In this document: positions 18,433 through 26,262 of the stretch, in pieces
How the letters are laid out: the number at the start of each line of letters is the position of its first letter
Numbering within the stretch: position 1 is the first letter of the stretch
NCBI GenBank assembly: GCA_000403495.2
Contig: KE159810.1
Location: 368,501-432,500, forward strand
DNA from: Lachnospiraceae bacterium 10-1
GTDB taxonomy: Bacteria; Bacillota; Clostridia; Lachnospirales; Lachnospiraceae
Direction: 5' to 3'
Length of the DNA stretch: 64,000 nt
Notes under the pieces: generated by a model
What the model was told of the DNA's origin: nothing
The model's database searches: none
The model's input: only the letters and a program-made list of their open reading frames with translations
Translations under genes and position numbers: made by a program

Positions 18433-19555
18433 ACATTTTTTCCAAATTGTGCCCTTCTCTTAGCTCTCTCTTTGTTGCATTACAAAGCGAGGTCAACGTG
18501 CCTGCTCTTGACAGGATAAAAAGGCAATCCGGACGCATCAACCTGTTCGTCATTAAATTTGTATTATGTGAAGTCATAATCATCTGGCATTTTGGATATC
18601 TTCTTTTAAAAAATTTAATCACTTTTTCTGCCATTTCATAATGATAAAATGCATCAAACTCATCCAAATACAAAAAGGAAGCATCTGTTATTCTGGATAC
18701 AACTCTGTGATACAGGTTAATCAAAGCCAATGTGCCGCTGGATGCATTTTCAAAAAAGGGCACTAACTTTTCATGAACAAAGTATAATTCCCGCTGCCCA
18801 TCCGGAAGTTTCCTCAATTCCAATTTACACGCAATTCCCATTGCATTAATAAAATCCTCTAACTCCTTTAGCTCTTCCGGTTCTTCCAACGATTCGAAGA
18901 ATGCTTCATTCATTCTTGTTGGATGAAGCATCATAGCATCACTGGTCTTAATCATAATCATTTTTTCAACATAACTATATAATTTAATTAATACAGAACC
19001 CCTCTTTAATGCCACGTTGAAAAGCATCCATCTCAGAAATGGCAATTGAGTTCCTAAATGACAGTCCATTGCTTCACCAGATTCAAACGATTGTAAATAT
19101 CTTTCTATATTGACAGTATCTGCATCAATATAATTTAAATTATCAAAATTATATTCTTTATTGGCAAAATCACACTTGAAAATAGCGATTCCGTCTATGA
19201 TTAGTTCCTCACTTTGCAGCTCTGTATCAGACAAACGAACATATCTATAAATCAATTTCTTATCATCAAATTGAAACTCATAGAAAAATACTGCCGAATT
19301 TTCCACAGAGTCGACATTGAGAAATGTCCGGTCATTCATATATCTTGCACCAGTAAGCAAAGTAGCACAGATATTCATAACAGCTTTTCCCAAATTCGTC
19401 TTTCCAGTTGCATTTCTTCCATAGATCAGTATTTTGCCAATGACATTATCTGTAATGCAATCTGTACTAAACTGATATCCTGCAATATTTTTAAAGTCTA
19501 TACATATATTCTCCCTGAAATTTCTATAATTTCTTACCATAAACTTTGTTAACAT
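18401..19555 (-). CDS. AAA/ABC-type ATPase of a putative defence pair (RloA/AbiLi-like)
   Basis: ATP-binding protein of 384 residues from ATG 19555; an in-frame TTG eight codons earlier sits on the ribosome site AAAGGG and is unlikely. It belongs to the AAA_15/AAA_21 SMC-like group. The N-terminus MLTKFMVRNYRNF is typical. Walker A is GRNATGKT (46-53), an ABC-like signature is NASSGTLAL (about 271), Walker B is FLYLDEFDAFYH (about 294-305), and a switch His is in MTSHNTNLM (about 330). It overlaps the TOPRIM-like gene downstream by 8 to 32 bases and has its own promoter, so the two form an independent unit. By eye the pair is more AT-rich than its neighbours, which suits horizontal transfer. 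Defence is inferred from architecture only. Confidence 0.78.
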   Translation of the reverse strand: MLTKFMVRNYRNFRENICIDFKNIAGYQFSTDCITDNVIGKILIYGRNATGKTNLGKAVMNICATLLTGARYMNDRTFLNVDSVENSAVFFYEFQFDDKKLIYRYVRLSDTELQSEELIIDGIAIFKCDFANKEYNFDNLNYIDADTVNIERYLQSFESGEAMDCHLGTQLPFLRWMLFNVALKRGSVLIKLYSYVEKMIMIKTSDAMMLHPTRMNEAFFESLEEPEELKELEDFINAMGIACKLELRKLPDGQRELYFVHEKLVPFFENASSGTLALINLYHRVVSRITDASFLYLDEFDAFYHYEMAEKVIKFFKRRYPKCQMIMTSHNTNLMTNRLMRPDCLFILSRAGTLTSLCNATKRELREGHNLEKMYVSGEFEKYE

Positions 19556-19603
19556 AATTTCATACGCCCTTTCAAACAAACCTTTATATAACTATTTAAA
19601 TAC

Positions 19604-19632
19604 AGTATAAGTAATCTTATAAATTTCCGCAA
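19604..19632 (-). promoter_or_regulatory. Putative promoter of the ATPase/TOPRIM pair
   Basis: Minus strand TTGCGG (19627-19632), 17 bases, TATACT (19604-19609). It lies in the 129-base gap between the kinase stop and the ATPase start, so the pair need not depend on transcription from the two-component operon upstream. The -35 is imperfect. Confidence 0.5.
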
Positions 19633-19684
19633 CAGCTTACCGTAAAAAAATTCCGGCACATATTTAACATCTCTTTTACATATA

Positions 19685-20560
19685 TTATCTCTCATTCTTT
19701 ATCATATAAAAAGAAAAGGTACTGCCTTTCCCATGTTGTGACTTCACCTTTAAGTAGCCATTCTGCCTTTCCGCAATTTCCCTGGCAAGGTACAGGCCGA
19801 TCCCAACGCCTTTCGTCTGCGCTGTTTCCTTACTTCTGTAAAAACGCTGAAAAATCTTTGCCTGCTCTTCTTCCATGATTCCAATTCCCTGATCTGTCAC
19901 ATTTACCGCCACAAACATTTCGTAATCAGTTACCTTTATCTGTACCCTGCTCCCAGACGGACTGTATTTCACAGCATTATCAAGCAGATTTCCAACTGCC
20001 TCTTCCGTCCATTTCCTGTCAAAGCAAGCCTGCGCCTTTGTATCTTCCAGAATAATTTTAATCTGCTTTTTTAAGGCTTCCTCCTGCATCATACTTACCA
20101 CTGCACGAAGCATTGGCGCAACAGGCTGCAGCACTGGCTGCAGCATAAGCACTTCATTTTCAAGGCGGGATGTTTTTATCAACGACTGGATAAGAAAATC
20201 CAGCTTTTCCGACTGTTCCCTGATAGCTTCAATCATGGGAACGAGCTCAGGATTTTTCTCTTTCTCCTCCAAAAGCTGGGAATACAGCATAATATTAGAT
20301 ATCGGCGTTTTCGTTTGATGGGAAATATCAGAAATAAGGCTTTTGATCCTGCCCTGCTCCTCCAAAAGTTTTTGTTTTGCCGTCATCTGGGAGGATAAAA
20401 AGCGTTTCCATTTTACCTCAAGCCTTGAAAATCTGCTTTCATTATAATCTCTTTCATTAAAATGGCCATCTAACGCATCATCCAGCATATCCTCAAGCTT
20501 TGCCATCGTGCCGATGCGAATTTTCTTTCCCTTTTCTTTCCCCTTATGCCTTCCAAACAT
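19685..20560 (-). CDS. Cytosolic sensor histidine kinase without membrane segments
   Basis: Histidine kinase of about 291 residues. The start is taken at ATG 20560 (MFGRHKGKEK), preceded by GGAAAAGG; in-frame Met codons at 20572, 20599 and 20617 are possible. It overlaps the response-regulator gene by 17 bases. There is no signal peptide, membrane helix or HAMP. A short helical N-terminus leads directly to the HisKA motif SDISHQTKTPISN (phospho-His) and a complete HATPase (LLDNAVKYSPSG, DQGIGI, GVGIGLYL). Kinases of this form in Lachnospiraceae usually sit just before an ABC ATPase and FtsX permease and probably sense through the transporter. Here the matching exporter (13360-16586) is three genes away. 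Confidence 0.88.
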   Translation of the reverse strand: MFGRHKGKEKGKKIRIGTMAKLEDMLDDALDGHFNERDYNESRFSRLEVKWKRFLSSQMTAKQKLLEEQGRIKSLISDISHQTKTPISNIMLYSQLLEEKEKNPELVPMIEAIREQSEKLDFLIQSLIKTSRLENEVLMLQPVLQPVAPMLRAVVSMMQEEALKKQIKIILEDTKAQACFDRKWTEEAVGNLLDNAVKYSPSGSRVQIKVTDYEMFVAVNVTDQGIGIMEEEQAKIFQRFYRSKETAQTKGVGIGLYLAREIAERQNGYLKVKSQHGKGSTFSFYMIKNER

Positions 20561-21215
20561 ATCCTTTTCCATACACTGTCTGTAAATGTCCTTCTCCATT
20601 TTCGTGCAGCTTGCCACGCAGCCTGTTTACGGTTACGGATAATGCATTTTCATCCACATATTCCGCACCTTCCGTCCAGATTTTGTCTATCAGTCTGTCT
20701 CTGGTAAGTATCCTGTTTTTATTTTCCACCAAAAACTGCAAAAGCTTTAACTCGGTTTTGCTTAAAATGATTTCTTCGTCTCCTTTTTTCACCTGCATAT
20801 CCTCAAAAGAAAAATAAAAATCCTCAAAGCGGTAAATCCGGTTTTCTTCTTTTCCAGCATTTTTCAAAGCCTTATCAATTCTTGCACGCAGTACCATAAG
20901 ACTGAAGGGCTTGGTAATATAATCTTCCGCTCCAAGCTCTAATCCCCGCACTTCGTCCATCTCAAGATCATTGGCTGTTAAAATGATTACCGGCTCATTT
21001 CCTTTATTTTTTATTTCCTTAAGCAGTTCATACCCGCTTCCGTCCGGCAAATTAAGATCAAGAAGAATCAGGTCAAAACCTTCCCTTACAGAAAGAGCAT
21101 CCCTTGCTCCGGCAATACTTTCACACAGTACAAAAGAAAAATCTTCCCTCTTTAACGCAAGTTCAATTCCTTCCCTCAACCCCTTATCATCTTCTACAAT
21201 TAATATTCTCTTCAA
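20544..21215 (-). CDS. OmpR-family response regulator
   Basis: Response regulator of 223 residues: a receiver domain (ILIVEDDKGLREGI at the N-terminus, phospho-acceptor Asp in LILLDLNLPDGSGYELL, Lys in YITKPFS) followed by a winged-helix Trans_reg_C domain (LSKTELKLLQFLVENKNRILTRDRL, TVNRLRGKL, YGKGYVW). It is first in the operon and overlaps the kinase gene. It probably controls an ABC exporter, by analogy with similar gene sets. Confidence 0.93.
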   Translation of the reverse strand: MKRILIVEDDKGLREGIELALKREDFSFVLCESIAGARDALSVREGFDLILLDLNLPDGSGYELLKEIKNKGNEPVIILTANDLEMDEVRGLELGAEDYITKPFSLMVLRARIDKALKNAGKEENRIYRFEDFYFSFEDMQVKKGDEEIILSKTELKLLQFLVENKNRILTRDRLIDKIWTEGAEYVDENALSVTVNRLRGKLHENGEGHLQTVYGKGYVWKA

Positions 21216-21293
21216 ACTTGCTCCTATCTCCCCTTATAACGGGTATCATTTTTTTACATGATTATTATATCCGATATGAACTGCTTTAAGCAA

Positions 21294-22088
21294 TTACATC
21301 CTTGCCGCCATCAGACTGCTGGAAGAATACCGCCGCAGCCCCCGGTAAAATACCGCTGCCGCCGCCCCCATAAGTAAAAACGTATACCCCAGCACCACAA
21401 ACAGTTTTCCCACATCAAACGACGTCATAATATGAACCGGAAGATAAATTGACATGCCTACCGGAATCACGCTGTAAAACAAAAGTCTTACCGCCCCCTT
21501 AAAAATCCCATCCGGATAAGTTGAAAAGCTGGCCATACTGCCCACCATATGGTTTCCAACTATCTCTGCACGCACAAACCAAAAAGACAAACTGCCCATC
21601 AGCAACGCAAATGCTGTTAAAATCACTGCCCCTGTCACCGTAAACAAAAGAAACAGGAAAAACCGCTTTACACTGAAACAAAAAATACAAATAATCAGCA
21701 TTCCATAAAGAAAATCCCCAATGGCCGAGGTATCAGTTGCCGAAGTCATTACACTAAGCAGAACATTTTTAGGCTGCACCAGATAGGCATCCAGCTTGCC
21801 GTTTATGATCAGATCCGGCAGGGAAAATACCCGGGCAAATAAAATGTGGGATAAACCAAAGGTGCCCGCAGCAAGCCCCCATAGCATCATAATTTCCTCC
21901 ATCTTATATCCGCCAACATTGTCCTTAAGGCGCAGCAGAATAACCCACTGTACGATAAATGTGGCATTGTTCAGCATCATAAACAAAATATTTGTCAGAA
22001 ATGTAACCTTGTTGAGCATCTCCCGCATAATATTATATTTCACAGAAAGCCCGCATACCCGTATCTGATTTTTAACCGCCGTTAACAT
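21294..22088 (-). CDS. ABC-2 type permease (PF06182/DUF990-like), second subunit
   Basis: Integral membrane protein of 264 residues with about six hydrophobic segments. It has the ABC2_membrane_6 appearance, with LPDLIINGKLDAYLVQPKN in the first cytosolic loop, a segment typical of this exporter family. It overlaps the preceding permease gene by 17 bases. With 22072-22863 and the ATPase at 22860-23852 it forms an exporter similar to those annotated as multidrug or daunorubicin-type. The cluster is controlled by an upstream attenuator. Substrate unknown. Confidence 0.85.
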   Translation of the reverse strand: MLTAVKNQIRVCGLSVKYNIMREMLNKVTFLTNILFMMLNNATFIVQWVILLRLKDNVGGYKMEEIMMLWGLAAGTFGLSHILFARVFSLPDLIINGKLDAYLVQPKNVLLSVMTSATDTSAIGDFLYGMLIICIFCFSVKRFFLFLLFTVTGAVILTAFALLMGSLSFWFVRAEIVGNHMVGSMASFSTYPDGIFKGAVRLLFYSVIPVGMSIYLPVHIMTSFDVGKLFVVLGYTFLLMGAAAAVFYRGLRRYSSSSLMAARM

Positions 22089-22863
22089 ACAGCTTCCTCC
22101 CTCCCTTTTTATAAATCAAAAACATCATTCCACAGCCAAAAGTAAGATAAAGCATCTGCACCAGTAAAATTTCAACATATTTCTCCATGCTGAAATCTAC
22201 AACCAGCTTTGCCGGTCCATAGCAGACCGTATAGATAGGCGTCAGCTTAAGTACAGGCTGTAATACTGCCGGGAAAATCTCAATGGGGAAAATCGTTCCC
22301 ACTACCAGAATTAACTTATCATACAGCCACTGAAAGGGATTTGAATCCTCAATCCAGAAAGAGAACATGCTGATGCACAGCTTAAATACCCCATGAATTA
22401 CCACCCCTGATATGATACAGGGAATTACTGCAAAAAGCGTCATCATATGAAAGTTTGGAATCCGCCCCACCATTGTTATTCCAATCACTAATGTGATTGC
22501 CCCATACATAGGCAGTTGTACACTCCATTCCCCCGTATATTTTGCAAGAATATATAAAGGATAATAATAAGGCTTATTTACTAAATATGCAATGTTTCCG
22601 CCCCGGATATCCGTCGCCGCCTGCCTTGTTACGGTCTCCGAGCGGGCGCCGAACCATATCATTTCCGTAATCATTACATACCATATCATCTGTTCCTTCA
22701 TATATCCTGCTATCAAGTCACCAGGCGACGCATACATATACCCCCAAAGGTTGATAAACACGAAAATAATAATAAAATAGCTGACAAATCCCATAGCAAT
22801 ATTGGCAATATACTGTAGATTTTCCATCAACACTGAGCGATAAATTACTGCATATTTTCTCAT
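22072..22863 (-). CDS. ABC-2 type permease (PF06182/DUF990-like), first subunit
   Basis: Integral membrane protein of 263 residues with about six membrane segments. The cytosolic loop contains TRQAATDIRGGNIAYLVNKP, parallel to the KLDAYLVQPKN loop of its partner, so the two permeases are paralogous halves of one channel. It overlaps the ATPase gene upstream by four bases and the second permease downstream by 17, so expression is coupled. Confidence 0.85.
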   Translation of the reverse strand: MRKYAVIYRSVLMENLQYIANIAMGFVSYFIIIFVFINLWGYMYASPGDLIAGYMKEQMIWYVMITEMIWFGARSETVTRQAATDIRGGNIAYLVNKPYYYPLYILAKYTGEWSVQLPMYGAITLVIGITMVGRIPNFHMMTLFAVIPCIISGVVIHGVFKLCISMFSFWIEDSNPFQWLYDKLILVVGTIFPIEIFPAVLQPVLKLTPIYTVCYGPAKLVVDFSMEKYVEILLVQMLYLTFGCGMMFLIYKKGGRKLYVNGG

Positions 22864-23852
22864 AAATCCGCTCCTCTCCCCTTTGACCGGTATATCTCCA
22901 TAATAATATTTTCCAGTGGAACATTAGATATGTTAATATCCTCCACACAATCTGCATCAATACTGCGGAGCGCATCATTGATCTTCATTACCGAAGTGTC
23001 CACCTCAAACTTAATATGACCGCCCTTTCTTTTCAATATGGTGATTCCTTTCACCGGCGGCAGTACTGCTTCTTCCTGCAGCTTTACCTCCACAATTTTC
23101 CTGTTCAGGTAATGGTATTTTAAATGTTCCATAGAGTCATCCATCACAATCTGACCGGAGTTTACAATAACAATGCGCTTACAGAGCTTTTCAATATCTC
23201 CAATGTCATGGCTGGTGAGAAAAATAGTCGTATTAAGCTCCTTATTCATCTGTTTGATCAGCCTGCGGATATTTTCCTTCACCACCGGATCAAGGCCGAT
23301 TGTTGGCTCATCCAAAAACAATACCTTAGGCTTGTGAATCAGCGAAGCTGCAATTTCACAGCGAATCCTTTGTCCTAACGACAGATTCCGCACCGGCGTA
23401 TTTATGAACTCCGCAAGCTCAAACAAATCCGCAAGCTCCCCAATACGCTTTTCAATTTCCCTGCCTGAAAGGTCGTAAATCGCACCAAAAAAACGAAAAT
23501 TGTCATTGGGCGTCAAGTGCGTCCAAAGCTGCTCTTTTTGTCCAAATACAGTGCCAATCTGATAAGCAAGCTGCTTTCTTCTTTTTACCGGATCAATGCC
23601 AAGCACTTCTATCCTGCCGCCATCAGGATACAAAATCCCTGTCAGCATCTTGATTGTGGTACTCTTTCCGGCACCATTCGGCCCGATAAAAGCAAGTACT
23701 TCACCTTCCTCCACACCAAAGGAAATTCTGTCAACTGCCTTAATTTCTTCTGTCTGTGGGTGAAAAATGCCTTTGATACTGCCTTTCATCCCCTTTTCCT
23801 TCTGCTTTACCCGAAAGTTTTTAGAAACTTTCTCCGCCTGAATTGCTTTCAT
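22860..23852 (-). CDS. ABC-2 exporter ATP-binding protein
   Basis: ATPase of 330 residues from ATG 23852, set by AGGAGGG seven bases upstream; an in-frame ATG at 23894 lies inside the terminator and is not used. Motifs: Walker A GPNGAGKST, signature LSLGQRIRCEIAASLIHKP, Walker B VLFLDEPTIGLDP, switch LTSHDIGD. The long leading segment FRVKQKEKGMKGSIKGIF and the C-terminal extension after the nucleotide-binding domain are typical of ATPases paired with DUF990-type permeases. It is the first gene after a leader-peptide attenuator and is probably made only when the terminator is bypassed. Confidence 0.92.
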   Translation of the reverse strand: MKAIQAEKVSKNFRVKQKEKGMKGSIKGIFHPQTEEIKAVDRISFGVEEGEVLAFIGPNGAGKSTTIKMLTGILYPDGGRIEVLGIDPVKRRKQLAYQIGTVFGQKEQLWTHLTPNDNFRFFGAIYDLSGREIEKRIGELADLFELAEFINTPVRNLSLGQRIRCEIAASLIHKPKVLFLDEPTIGLDPVVKENIRRLIKQMNKELNTTIFLTSHDIGDIEKLCKRIVIVNSGQIVMDDSMEHLKYHYLNRKIVEVKLQEEAVLPPVKGITILKRKGGHIKFEVDTSVMKINDALRSIDADCVEDINISNVPLENIIMEIYRSKGRGADL

Positions 23853-23875
23853 TGTACATCCCTCCTGAAAATATA

Positions 23876-23931
23876 TAAAAAAAGAAGCCTCCATGTTACA
23901 TACATTTAAATGTATATACCATGCGGCTTCT
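23876..23931 (-). terminator. Intrinsic terminator in the exporter leader (attenuator)
   Basis: On the minus strand AGAAGCC (from 23931) pairs with GGCTTCT (to 23883), followed by a run of T (23876-23883). The stem continues through CATG/CATG and ATACATTTAAATGTAT. It ends a few bases before the ribosome site of the ATPase gene at 23852, so it is a 5' leader terminator, not an end-of-operon one. Confidence 0.85.
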
Positions 23932-23934
23932 ATC

Positions 23935-24127
23935 TATCATGATACCCTCGATTACCGCATAGCCAAATAAGACTTTTCATCCTATGGCCATGCGTCTTTC
24001 CGGTTATTTACCGATATACGGCTGTGGCCCTAAACTGAAAAATCTGAAACTGCTGCATAATCGAAATGACCAGTACGTTGTTATGAATAAACATATCAGT
24101 GATCTCCTGAATTAAAATTTCTAAATT
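23935..24127 (-). promoter_or_regulatory. Leader region with alternative hairpins (ribosome-mediated attenuator)
   Basis: The leader is about 275 bases between the promoter (24134-24162) and the ATPase start. It carries a translated leader peptide. At the peptide's stop codon lies the hairpin CGGT-AAATA-ACCG (24001-24013). A larger hairpin pairs CGCATGGCCA (23985-23994) with TGGCTATGCG (23956-23965). The terminator follows. Leader peptide, then stacked hairpins, then terminator is the arrangement of antibiotic-inducible attenuation, where a stalled ribosome changes the fold. No known riboswitch consensus was recognised. Confidence 0.65.
24008..24094 (-). CDS. Leader peptide (28 codons) of the ABC-2 exporter attenuator
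   Basis: A short frame beginning MFIHNNVLVISIMQQF and ending FRATAVYR before TAA at 24008-24010. It has a full ribosome site, AGGAG at 24104-24108, nine bases from the ATG, as strong as those of the structural genes. The peptide is hydrophobic, with several Ile, Val, Phe and Gln codons. Its stop lies in the first small hairpin of the leader. It is probably a cis-acting regulatory peptide whose translation reports ribosome stalling. It resembles no family I can name. Confidence 0.7.
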   Translation of the reverse strand: MFIHNNVLVISIMQQFQIFQFRATAVYR

Positions 24128-24133
24128 TTAGAT

Positions 24134-24162
24134 AGTGTATCACAATATATATTTTTAATCAA
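24134..24162 (-). promoter_or_regulatory. Sigma-A promoter of the attenuated exporter operon
   Basis: Minus strand TTGATT (24157-24162), 17 bases, TACACT (24134-24139), with TG one base before the -10 (extended -10). Transcription should begin near 24127, just before the leader-peptide ribosome site. Confidence 0.7.
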
Positions 24163-24217
24163 GCAATTTTTTACAGCCAGCATAATCAAGTAGCAAATCT
24201 GTAGTTTTCAAAACCAC

Positions 24218-24997
24218 CTATGCCTTGTGTAATTGCAGCCACCAATAATAACCTTTAAAAATCAATGTTTTCCTCTCACCTTTAAAAATCAGGCCCAGCG
24301 TCTCTTCAAACCATTTTTCAACAATCTCCGGCGGCCTGCCCTTTTCTTCAATTTGTGCATTTACATTGGACTGCAGCATCATAAATCTGATAAAACTCTC
24401 CAAGTCAAACCCATACTTAAAAAAACACTCTTTTTGCCTTTTCATTTCAAACCCATAAGGCTCTGTCATTTCCTGCGTCCAGACATTTTCTTTTCTTGGC
24501 GGCTTGGGAAACTCCTTTAGATAACTTTGATGCCACCAGTTGGAATAATCAGCATTTTCCTGCATTTCATCCGTAATCCAGAAATCATAAATAACCAAAA
24601 CTCCATTATTTTTCATGATCCTTGCAAGGTTTGATAAAAATTTTTCTTCTTCCACCCAGTTAATCACACCCGCCGCAGTAACAATATCAAAGGTATTATC
24701 CGATGCCTTAATTTCTTCCCCGCTGCTTTGAAAAAAATCATACGGCGGATTTGGGTATAATGCACTTGCTGCTGCAACCATTTCACCGGAAATATCCGTA
24801 CCAGTCACATAATCGCATATCATTTTCAGGGCTTTCGAAGATAAGCCTGCCCCACATCCCACATCAAGACCATTTTCAAAGTTTCCCTGAAAACCTATGT
24901 CCTTTTTTACCAGTTCTATCACCTGACTGTGTAAAAAAGGCCGGTCCTTTGCATAACCTAATGCAATTCTTTTATAATCAAAAGATTTATTGTTCAT
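24218..24997 (-). CDS. Class I SAM-dependent methyltransferase
   Basis: Methyltransferase of 259 residues. Motif I is GLDVGCGAGLSS (about 43-54), followed by an acidic motif II (VTGTDISGEMV), then FDIVTAAGVINWV and LVIYDFW. The C-terminal part gives no clear substrate; small-molecule or polyketide-type acceptors are possible (Methyltransf_11 group). A single gene, transcribed toward the exporter promoter region and divergent from degV. Confidence 0.85.
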   Translation of the reverse strand: MNNKSFDYKRIALGYAKDRPFLHSQVIELVKKDIGFQGNFENGLDVGCGAGLSSKALKMICDYVTGTDISGEMVAAASALYPNPPYDFFQSSGEEIKASDNTFDIVTAAGVINWVEEEKFLSNLARIMKNNGVLVIYDFWITDEMQENADYSNWWHQSYLKEFPKPPRKENVWTQEMTEPYGFEMKRQKECFFKYGFDLESFIRFMMLQSNVNAQIEEKGRPPEIVEKWFEETLGLIFKGERKTLIFKGYYWWLQLHKA

Positions 24998-25216
24998 TTT
25001 TCCTGCCCTCCTTCTTTACAGTATATCCATCTATCCCAGCAAAGTCAAAACATATATATGGTTTTAAAAACTACTTGTCAAGGTATTTATATTGTTAAAT
25101 ATGAAACCAATGACCAGTTTGTATTGATAATTTTTACCGGAAGTGGTAATGTATTATTACTATAAATTATAAAGCCATTTGGAACAAGGATATTAAGGGA
25201 GGAAGCTATACGCTGT

Positions 25217-26128
25217 ATGAGTGAAGTATTTCAGATTTTCAGTGACGGTTCCTGCGATCTGCCACCGGAACTTACAAAAGAAAAAAATATTATTGTAGTA
25301 CCTTTTTATGTATCTTTTGACGATACACATTATCAGAAAGAAATTGTTGAAATTGGAATCAGGGACTTTTATCAAAAAATGGTGGATGAACCTAAAGTAT
25401 ACCCAAAATCCTCCATGCCTTCCACACAAGATTATATAGATGCATTTCTTCCTGTAGTCAAACAGGGAATTCCTATTATTTGTATCTGCATCACAACCAA
25501 GTTCAGCGGTTCCATGCAGTCCGCCCTTAATGCGAAAAACATGCTGCTGGAAAGTTACCCGGATGCACGTATTAAAGTAATTGACGCCACTGTCAATACC
25601 GTTCTGCAGGGACAATATGTATTAGAAGCCGCCCGTATGCAGGAAAGCGGTGCCGGATACGAGGAGACCATCAATAAATTAGAAAAAATCAAATCCACCG
25701 GGCGCATCTTTTTTACCGTAGGAAACATGGAATACCTTCAGCATGGCGGCAGAATAGGCAAAGTAGCCAGCATTGCCGGAAGCGTTCTTGGCATCAGACC
25801 TATCATCACCTTAAAGCAGGGAGAAATTTTTCCTTCGGGAATTGCCCGGGGTAGAAAAAAATCAATGGAAAAAACCATTGACCTGATTATAAAATATTTG
25901 GACGAGTTAAGAGAACCGATCTGTCATTTTAGTGTGGCTGTAGGTTATGGCTACGACTATGAAGAGGCTTCCGCCTATCGTGATATTGTTTTTAAAGCAT
26001 TAAATGAAAAATATGGATTGCAGGAGCTGCCCATCTATCAGATCGGTGCAACTATTGGTGTTCACACCGGTCCTTATCCTTTAGGGCTGGGAATTATTCG
26101 AAAGTCCGTAATTCTAACCGGAAAATAA
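25217..26128 (+). CDS. DegV family fatty-acid-binding protein
   Basis: DegV protein of 303 residues, the normal length. It opens with FSDGSCDLPPEL, the family's DSxxDL signature. KSSMPSTQDY holds the Thr/Ser pair that binds the fatty-acid carboxylate, followed by TTKFSGSMQSA, GNMEYLQHGGRIG and IGVHTGPYPLG. Many Firmicute members are fatty-acid kinase FakB subunits, supplying exogenous fatty acid for phospholipid synthesis. The ribosome site GGGAGG is rather far (14 bases) from the ATG, but no better start exists. An inverted pair TTACC/GGTAA lies upstream near 25136-25151. Confidence 0.93.
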   Translation: MSEVFQIFSDGSCDLPPELTKEKNIIVVPFYVSFDDTHYQKEIVEIGIRDFYQKMVDEPKVYPKSSMPSTQDYIDAFLPVVKQGIPIICICITTKFSGSMQSALNAKNMLLESYPDARIKVIDATVNTVLQGQYVLEAARMQESGAGYEETINKLEKIKSTGRIFFTVGNMEYLQHGGRIGKVASIAGSVLGIRPIITLKQGEIFPSGIARGRKKSMEKTIDLIIKYLDELREPICHFSVAVGYGYDYEEASAYRDIVFKALNEKYGLQELPIYQIGATIGVHTGPYPLGLGIIRKSVILTGK

Positions 26129-26220
26129 ACGTACACTCTGCGGCGCATCTTTCAAAAGATGCTGCCTTGCTTTTGAACTGCCTCCCGTCAAGAATACAAT
26201 TAAAAAATAGAAATTTATTT

Positions 26221-26250
26221 CTGCCACCAGAAAAATCTGGTGGCAGTTTT
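26221..26250 (+). terminator. Intrinsic terminator after degV
   Basis: CTGCCACCAG (26221-26230) pairs perfectly with CTGGTGGCAG (26237-26246) around a 6-base loop, followed by TTTT. It lies between the convergent degV and nahK-type genes and may also end the nahK operon from the other strand. Confidence 0.85.
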
Positions 26251-26262
26251 GAAAATTTAATA

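Noticed and set aside
23853..24162. Known riboswitch or T-box in the exporter leader
   Set aside because: I found no T-box sequence (GGGTGGTACCGCG) and no match from memory to common riboswitch consensuses; the translated leader peptide better fits ribosome-mediated attenuation.
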